Shown one piece after another: positions 6,177-9,764 of a DNA stretch of 9,764 bases. The notes under the pieces were generated by a model that saw nothing but the letters and a program-made list of their open reading frames with translations, searched no databases and had not been told where the DNA came from. The translations under genes were made by a program, and so were the position numbers. Origin of the DNA: Bacillota bacterium. Its GTDB lineage: Bacteria > Bacillota > Clostridia > Christensenellales > CAG-138. Within the stretch, counting starts at the first letter, position 1; each line of letters begins with the position of its first letter. The stretch spans positions 1 to 9,764 of the forward strand of contig JAEZIE010000013.1 in the NCBI GenBank assembly GCA_023416175.1. The letters are read 5' to 3'.

Positions 6177-7457
6177 ATGAATTACGAGAGCTACTATGAA
6201 AACTTGAATCCGTACGATCCGCAGCCCCCGCGCCGCTCCGGCGGGAGAATTGCGCTGATGCTGGTGGTGGTAGCCGTTGTGTTCCTCATCATTGGCATGC
6301 TGATCGCAGGATTTTTACAGTCCGCAGCAGAGCCGTATACGCCCTTGCCGGGCAATACGCCTTCCAAGACGGAAACGCCGAAAAATTCACCGCAGCCTTC
6401 GCCCACGCCCCCGCCAACTGAACGGCCAATGGCAGACCTCGATGGCACAGCTCCTGTTCTGCCCGCGCAAGGTAACCCCATACCGGACATTGTGGACGCC
6501 GTCGCGCCCAGCGTGGTCGGCATACTCAATTATGACAACGGCGGGGATGTGGAGAAGGAGCCGGAAAACCTGCTTCAGGGCATGGGCAGCGGGTTCATTA
6601 TCTCTTCCCAGGGGTATATCCTGACCAACGCCCATGTGGTGGAAGGTGCTACATCCCTTGCCATCACAATGAGCGACGGCGAAGAAATTGAAGCTGAACT
6701 CGTTGGTATCGATACGATTTCAGATGTCGCGGTCGTCAAGATCGACCGGCCGGGCATTAAGCCATTGAAGCTCGGGAATTCGGATAACATCCGTGTCGGG
6801 GACTATGTTGTGGCCGTGGGCAACCCGCTTGGGCGAGGGCTGGAGGGCACCGTCACCATGGGCATCATCAGCGCGCGGGCGCGCTCCATCACCATAGGCG
6901 ATCACACCAACACCTATATCCAGACGGATGCCGCCATCAACGTTGGCAACAGCGGCGGCCCGCTTCTGAATATGAGCGGCGAGGTCATCGGCATCAACAC
7001 CGCTAAGACGCTTAACGCCGGGTATGACGAATATGGCGTGGCCATTACCGCGGAAGGGCTGGGATTCGCCCTGCCCATTAACGATGTGAAACAGATCGCG
7101 GAGCAGCTCATCACCAAGGGCGTGGTGAAGCGCGCGGCATTGGGCGTACATATCGCCACCCCCACGGAAGAGGAACTGAGCAAACGCGGCGTTACGAGCG
7201 GCGTGCTGGTGGTGAGTGTGGTGCGCGGAGGCCCCGCAGGCGTAGCGGGCTTAAAGCCGGGCGATATCATTACCGCCTGCGACAGCATTCTCATTACCGA
7301 ACAGAGCCAGCTTGCAGGTTACGTCACGTCTAAACCCATTGGCACGTCCATTACGCTCACCATCGCGCGGGATGGGAAGGAACAGACGTTAACTGTGCAT
7401 CTGGTGGATATGTCGGGCCTTGACTATAACGACATCGATACGCTGGAAGAAGAATAA
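6177..7457 (+). CDS. htrA: HtrA/DegP-like membrane-anchored serine protease (S1C) with one PDZ domain
   Basis: This 426-residue protein starts with ATG six bases after AAGGAG (6165-6170). A short cytoplasmic N-terminus (MNYESYYENLNPYDPQ) leads to one membrane helix at about 24-47 and a proline- and threonine-rich linker at about 52-85, placing the rest outside the membrane. The trypsin-like protease domain spans about 103-305 with an intact triad: H153 in TNAHVVEG, D183 in SDVAVVKI and S259 in GNSGGPL. A single PDZ domain (about 318-410) contains the conserved GVLVVSV and AGLKPGDII blocks, and the C-terminus is acidic. The layout is that of Gram-positive HtrA/YyxA proteins, which degrade or chaperone misfolded exported proteins. 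It follows the two-component pair after 60 bases and precedes a strong terminator, so it is the last gene of that operon. CssRS-htrA and walRK-htrC in Bacillus are functional parallels; shared regulation here is inferred. Confidence 0.96.
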   Translation: MNYESYYENLNPYDPQPPRRSGGRIALMLVVVAVVFLIIGMLIAGFLQSAAEPYTPLPGNTPSKTETPKNSPQPSPTPPPTERPMADLDGTAPVLPAQGNPIPDIVDAVAPSVVGILNYDNGGDVEKEPENLLQGMGSGFIISSQGYILTNAHVVEGATSLAITMSDGEEIEAELVGIDTISDVAVVKIDRPGIKPLKLGNSDNIRVGDYVVAVGNPLGRGLEGTVTMGIISARARSITIGDHTNTYIQTDAAINVGNSGGPLLNMSGEVIGINTAKTLNAGYDEYGVAITAEGLGFALPINDVKQIAEQLITKGVVKRAALGVHIATPTEEELSKRGVTSGVLVVSVVRGGPAGVAGLKPGDIITACDSILITEQSQLAGYVTSKPIGTSITLTIARDGKEQTLTVHLVDMSGLDYNDIDTLEEE

Positions 7458-7478
7458 GACGAAATTTCTGTTAGGCGG

Positions 7479-7507
7479 ACGCCGGATCTTCTGATCCGGC
7501 GTTTTTC
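7479..7507 (+). terminator. Intrinsic terminator after htrA
   Basis: ACGCCGGATC (7479-7488), loop TTCT, and GATCCGGCGT (7493-7502) form a perfect 10-pair GC-rich stem leading straight into TTTTT (7502-7506). It sits 21 bases after the htrA stop. This is the clearest intrinsic terminator in the window and marks the end of the two-component-htrA operon. Confidence 0.92.
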
Positions 7508-7528
7508 AAAAGGGTTAAGGGGGAGCAT

Positions 7529-8278
7529 ATGCCGTATTTTTTGTATTGTGGACATCACATTTACTACGAGGAATGCGGGAAAGGCGACCCGCTGCTGTTG
7601 CTGCATGGGAATTCAGCATCTTCCAGAATGTTTGACCCTGTAATCGGCTTGTATCAGCCTTATTATCGCGTGATCATGCTGGATTTCCTGGGCTGCGGGC
7701 GATCGGACCGGGTGGAAGAATTGCCGGAGAACATTTGGCATGAACAAGCTTTGCAGGCCATCCGCCTGCTGGATATTCTGGGCTGCCGAAACGTAACTAT
7801 CATCGGGACAAGCGGGGGAGCGATCACGGCGCTTAACATGGCGCTCGAACGTCCTGACCTTATTCGGGCTTTGGTTGCGGACAGTTTCATGGGGGAGGCT
7901 TCACGGGAGGAATTTATAAAAAATCTTCCCATCCAAAGAGAGATGGGAAAAAAGCAGCGGGAAGGCCAATTGTTTTGGGAAGCCCAACACGGGGCGGACT
8001 GGGCGCGCGTGGTGGATTGGGATACCCGGGCGATCGTGCGCCACTATCAAACGGGGATGAGCTATTTTCCCAAAGAACTGTCCATGCTCAAAATGCCTGT
8101 GCTGCTTACAGGAAGCGAGGAGGACGAGTTGATTCCGGGCATTGGCGAAGCCCTTAGGGCTTTTTCTTCAAAAATACCCGACTGCCGTGTCATGCTCTTT
8201 CCGCGCGGCAGCCACCCGGCCATGGCATCCAATGCGGAGGAATTTGCAAAAGAGGCAAAGGCCTTTTTCTTGAAGTAG
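7529..8278 (+). CDS. Alpha/beta hydrolase fold protein
   Basis: This cytoplasmic hydrolase of 249 residues has no signal peptide. Its ATG closely follows AAGGGGGAG (7517-7525). The fold is shown by the oxyanion-hole motif LLLLHGNSAS (about 22-31), the strand and turn MLDFLGCGRSD (50-60), the nucleophile elbow IIGTSGG with S95, a likely acid in LLTGSEEDE (D199 or a neighbouring acidic residue) and the catalytic H229 in PRGSHPAM. A cap region spans about 120-180. The residues fit an active esterase, lipase or C-C hydrolase type enzyme, but nothing visible fixes the substrate. The gene begins only 21 bases after the T run of the htrA terminator, so it has no space for a normal promoter in between. 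It would need readthrough or a promoter inside the 3' end of htrA. Confidence 0.92.
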   Translation: MPYFLYCGHHIYYEECGKGDPLLLLHGNSASSRMFDPVIGLYQPYYRVIMLDFLGCGRSDRVEELPENIWHEQALQAIRLLDILGCRNVTIIGTSGGAITALNMALERPDLIRALVADSFMGEASREEFIKNLPIQREMGKKQREGQLFWEAQHGADWARVVDWDTRAIVRHYQTGMSYFPKELSMLKMPVLLTGSEEDELIPGIGEALRAFSSKIPDCRVMLFPRGSHPAMASNAEEFAKEAKAFFLK

Positions 8279-8299
8279 GATGCTAGATATGAATATTTT
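8270..8299 (+). promoter_or_regulatory. Possible weak promoter for the secreted-protein gene
   Basis: TTGAAG (8270-8275) and TATTTT (8294-8299) are 18 bases apart, each matching four of six consensus positions. Transcription would begin near 8306 and place the hairpin at 8338-8379 in a short 5' leader. The match is modest, and other AT-rich registers nearby are equally plausible. Confidence 0.22.
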
Positions 8300-8337
8300 T
8301 TGAATTTCTGGAAGGGTAATCACAACTTGCAACAATA

Positions 8338-8384
8338 TCCCTCTTTGCTTCGTCAATACTACGACGGAAGAAGGAGGGATTTTT
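8338..8384 (+). promoter_or_regulatory. Terminator-like hairpin that sequesters a ribosome binding site
   Basis: The 5' arm TCCCTCTTTGCTTCGTC (8338-8354) pairs with GACGGAAGAAGGAGGGA (8363-8379) around the 8-base loop AATACTAC. Fifteen of 17 positions pair (two as G-U), with G-G and C-A mismatches in the middle. Five Ts follow at once (8380-8384), then C and the ATG at 8386. The 3' arm contains AAGGAGGG, the only ribosome binding site of the next gene. The structure could therefore end transcription from the hydrolase gene, block translation of the secreted protein, or both. No obvious alternative pairing or riboswitch aptamer is visible in the 60 bases upstream. Confidence 0.7.
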
Positions 8385-8385
8385 C

Positions 8386-9732
8386 ATGTGTAAGCGGGTT
8401 TTTTCTGCAATTCTCTGCGCACTGTTTCTTTTCGCCGCATTTCCCATGGGAGCCATGGCGGCAACCACCGCTGCCGCTGATTTGAATTGGGTAGCGAGCC
8501 AGACTCTATCCGAGCTGGAAATAGCTTGGAGCGATGCGAAAGGGCTGCCTGTGAATATTAGTGAAGCACAATATTATCCCGATGATGTAGCGGGGCTTTA
8601 TATTACCAAGGACAACAAAGCCTGCGTCATGCTGGTGAAAATCACGGAAAAACGAAAGAACGAACTAAGGTCGCTTGTCACCAAACCCGAGCTTCTGGTA
8701 TTTGAAAAGGCGAAGTATTCCTTTAAGGAACTCAATGCCGTATTTGAGCAGGCCGGCAAAAGCAATGGCAAATTTGAATGGACGACATACGGCATCGATA
8801 TAATGGGGAACTGCGTCGAGATAAACGTCTACTATGGCGGAGAAGCCGCGGCGCGTGAATATTTTAAAAAGTTTGGCGATAAGGTCAAGGTAGTAGGTTC
8901 GGACTTTGTTCCGAAGCTCGATGAATATGACGCGATAGAGATCACCAATGAAGCATGGGTCAGGGAAGTATTTCCCGATGCGAAGGAACTTGCCACAACA
9001 AAAACCCTATTTGTGTTCTCCGGCGCGCCCAAGGTTTTAAAGACACGCGCCGTATTGAATAAGCAGGGCGAAAGCCTCACGCTGTACCGTTTCGCAAACA
9101 AGAAGGATTACGAGAAGTGCAAGGCCATGGTACGGGGAAACTCCCTTGTCTACGGCGGAAAAGTGGTCTATGTGGATACGGAATTTGCGTCAACGTATTT
9201 CTACAACGAAAGCAGCAATATGCTCGCCCTGTATTGTGGCTCCGCACAGCGCGTATTCGGCGTGCTGGAGGACAGGAATTTTTACCCCGCGGGCGGCCTG
9301 GGAGGCTTTTTCGCCCGGCGCAACAGCGCGATCTATAAAAATAGCACAAGCCGTGTCCAGCCGGATGAGAATACACCGGATACGCCCAAAGCCCTTGCAA
9401 AGCTTTCCTCCGTGATCGTGCGGGCAATTGTGAAAAGCGCGCCCTCCGGCCTCAAGGAAGGCCCGTATACGCTCGAGCTGCGCGAAAGTATACGTGGCAA
9501 GTTGAGTGGTACGATTACCATTACCGCCATGCCCGGCGTGATGGAAAAGGGCAAAAGCTATATCGTATTTTTAAAGGAGAAGACACTATCGGGCGGCAAA
9601 AAGGCGCTTGAATTGACGGACAACGCCTATTTCAGCGTATTTGAATTAAATGATAAAGGGTATGTGCTGCCCATCCGCGAATACGGCATGACAAAGCCCG
9701 TGACACAGACAGCATTCATCAAAGGCCTATAA
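8386..9732 (+). CDS. Secreted protein of unknown function
   Basis: This protein has 448 residues, starting with ATG at 8386, seven bases after the AAGGAGGG inside the hairpin. The signal peptide is clear: a basic start (MCKR), a hydrophobic core at about 5-21 and a likely cleavage after AMA at residue 25. The mature part has no further membrane helix and no LPXTG or obvious cell-wall anchor, so it is probably released or loosely attached. The region at about 90-172 (YSFKELNAVF, then TTYGIDIMGNCVEINVYY) resembles small alpha/beta segments seen in other secreted Firmicute proteins. The C-terminal region at about 338-432 (SSVIVRAIVKS, GPYTLELRESIRG, EKGKSYIVFLKE) looks like a compact beta-rich domain. 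Four cysteines in the mature chain (80, 143, 245, 284) could form disulfides. I recognise no catalytic motif and assign no function. Another gene follows after 15 bases. Confidence 0.85.
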   Translation: MCKRVFSAILCALFLFAAFPMGAMAATTAAADLNWVASQTLSELEIAWSDAKGLPVNISEAQYYPDDVAGLYITKDNKACVMLVKITEKRKNELRSLVTKPELLVFEKAKYSFKELNAVFEQAGKSNGKFEWTTYGIDIMGNCVEINVYYGGEAAAREYFKKFGDKVKVVGSDFVPKLDEYDAIEITNEAWVREVFPDAKELATTKTLFVFSGAPKVLKTRAVLNKQGESLTLYRFANKKDYEKCKAMVRGNSLVYGGKVVYVDTEFASTYFYNESSNMLALYCGSAQRVFGVLEDRNFYPAGGLGGFFARRNSAIYKNSTSRVQPDENTPDTPKALAKLSSVIVRAIVKSAPSGLKEGPYTLELRESIRGKLSGTITITAMPGVMEKGKSYIVFLKEKTLSGGKKALELTDNAYFSVFELNDKGYVLPIREYGMTKPVTQTAFIKGL

Positions 9733-9747
9733 AGGAGGGAAACGAAT

Positions 9748-9764
9748 ATGGCAAAACGGATAGT
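9748..9764 (+). CDS. Start of a downstream gene (3' truncated by the window)
   Basis: AAGGAGGG (9732-9739) overlaps the stop of the secreted-protein gene, and an ATG follows eight bases later at 9748. Only MAKRI and two further bases are visible. The spacing indicates co-transcription, and probably translational coupling, with the secreted protein. The basic N-terminus would fit a second exported protein, but five codons cannot show that. Confidence 0.6.

Noticed and set aside
3328..8278. Defence or mobile-element system hidden among the middle genes
   Set aside because: The genes are a metabolic or repair-type DUF523 protein, a standard two-component pair, HtrA and a hydrolase. There is no nuclease, integrase, toxin pair, CRISPR repeat or attachment site.

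Overview
The window reads as a chromosomal segment of a moderately GC-rich, low-oxygen Firmicute, probably a clostridial gut-type bacterium. This rests on strong AGGAGG-type ribosome binding sites, GTG and TTG starts, the U32 protease-mutS2 gene order common in Clostridia, a single-PDZ membrane-anchored HtrA, and a GC-rich palindromic intergenic element of a kind I associate with such genomes. The assignment is inference from gene content; no 16S or marker phylogeny is possible here. All supported genes are on the + strand.

Region 1 (1-2894) holds the 3' end of a U32-family (collagenase-like) gene, overlapped by or abutting mutS2. MutS2 combines a MutS-type ATPase, a coiled coil, a KOW-like linker and a C-terminal Smr domain, and acts in DNA recombination control and ribosome rescue in other bacteria. 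Region 2 (2895-3327) is a 430-base non-coding stretch. It carries a compact palindromic element (about 2981-3091), candidate promoters and a strong RNA hairpin, and leads into a DUF523/TudS-like gene (3328-3762).

Region 3 (3844-7507) is a clear functional unit. It encodes an OmpR/PhoB-type response regulator, a membrane histidine kinase and a membrane-anchored HtrA serine protease, closed by an excellent intrinsic terminator. The layout suggests a cell-envelope or secretion-stress circuit in which the two-component pair senses trouble outside the membrane and the protease removes damaged exported proteins. Region 4 (7529-8278) is an alpha/beta hydrolase placed so close behind the terminator that it has no room for an ordinary promoter of its own. 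Region 5 (8279-9764) starts with a terminator-like hairpin whose 3' arm is the ribosome binding site of the next gene. That gene encodes a 448-residue secreted protein of unknown function, followed after 15 bases by the start of another gene.

Most of the window is ordinary chromosome. I do not see a defence system, CRISPR array, integrase, transposase or biosynthetic cluster. The observations most worth following are the hairpin that sequesters a ribosome binding site at 8338-8384, the uncharacterised secreted protein it precedes, the palindromic element behind mutS2, and the missing canonical start codon for mutS2.
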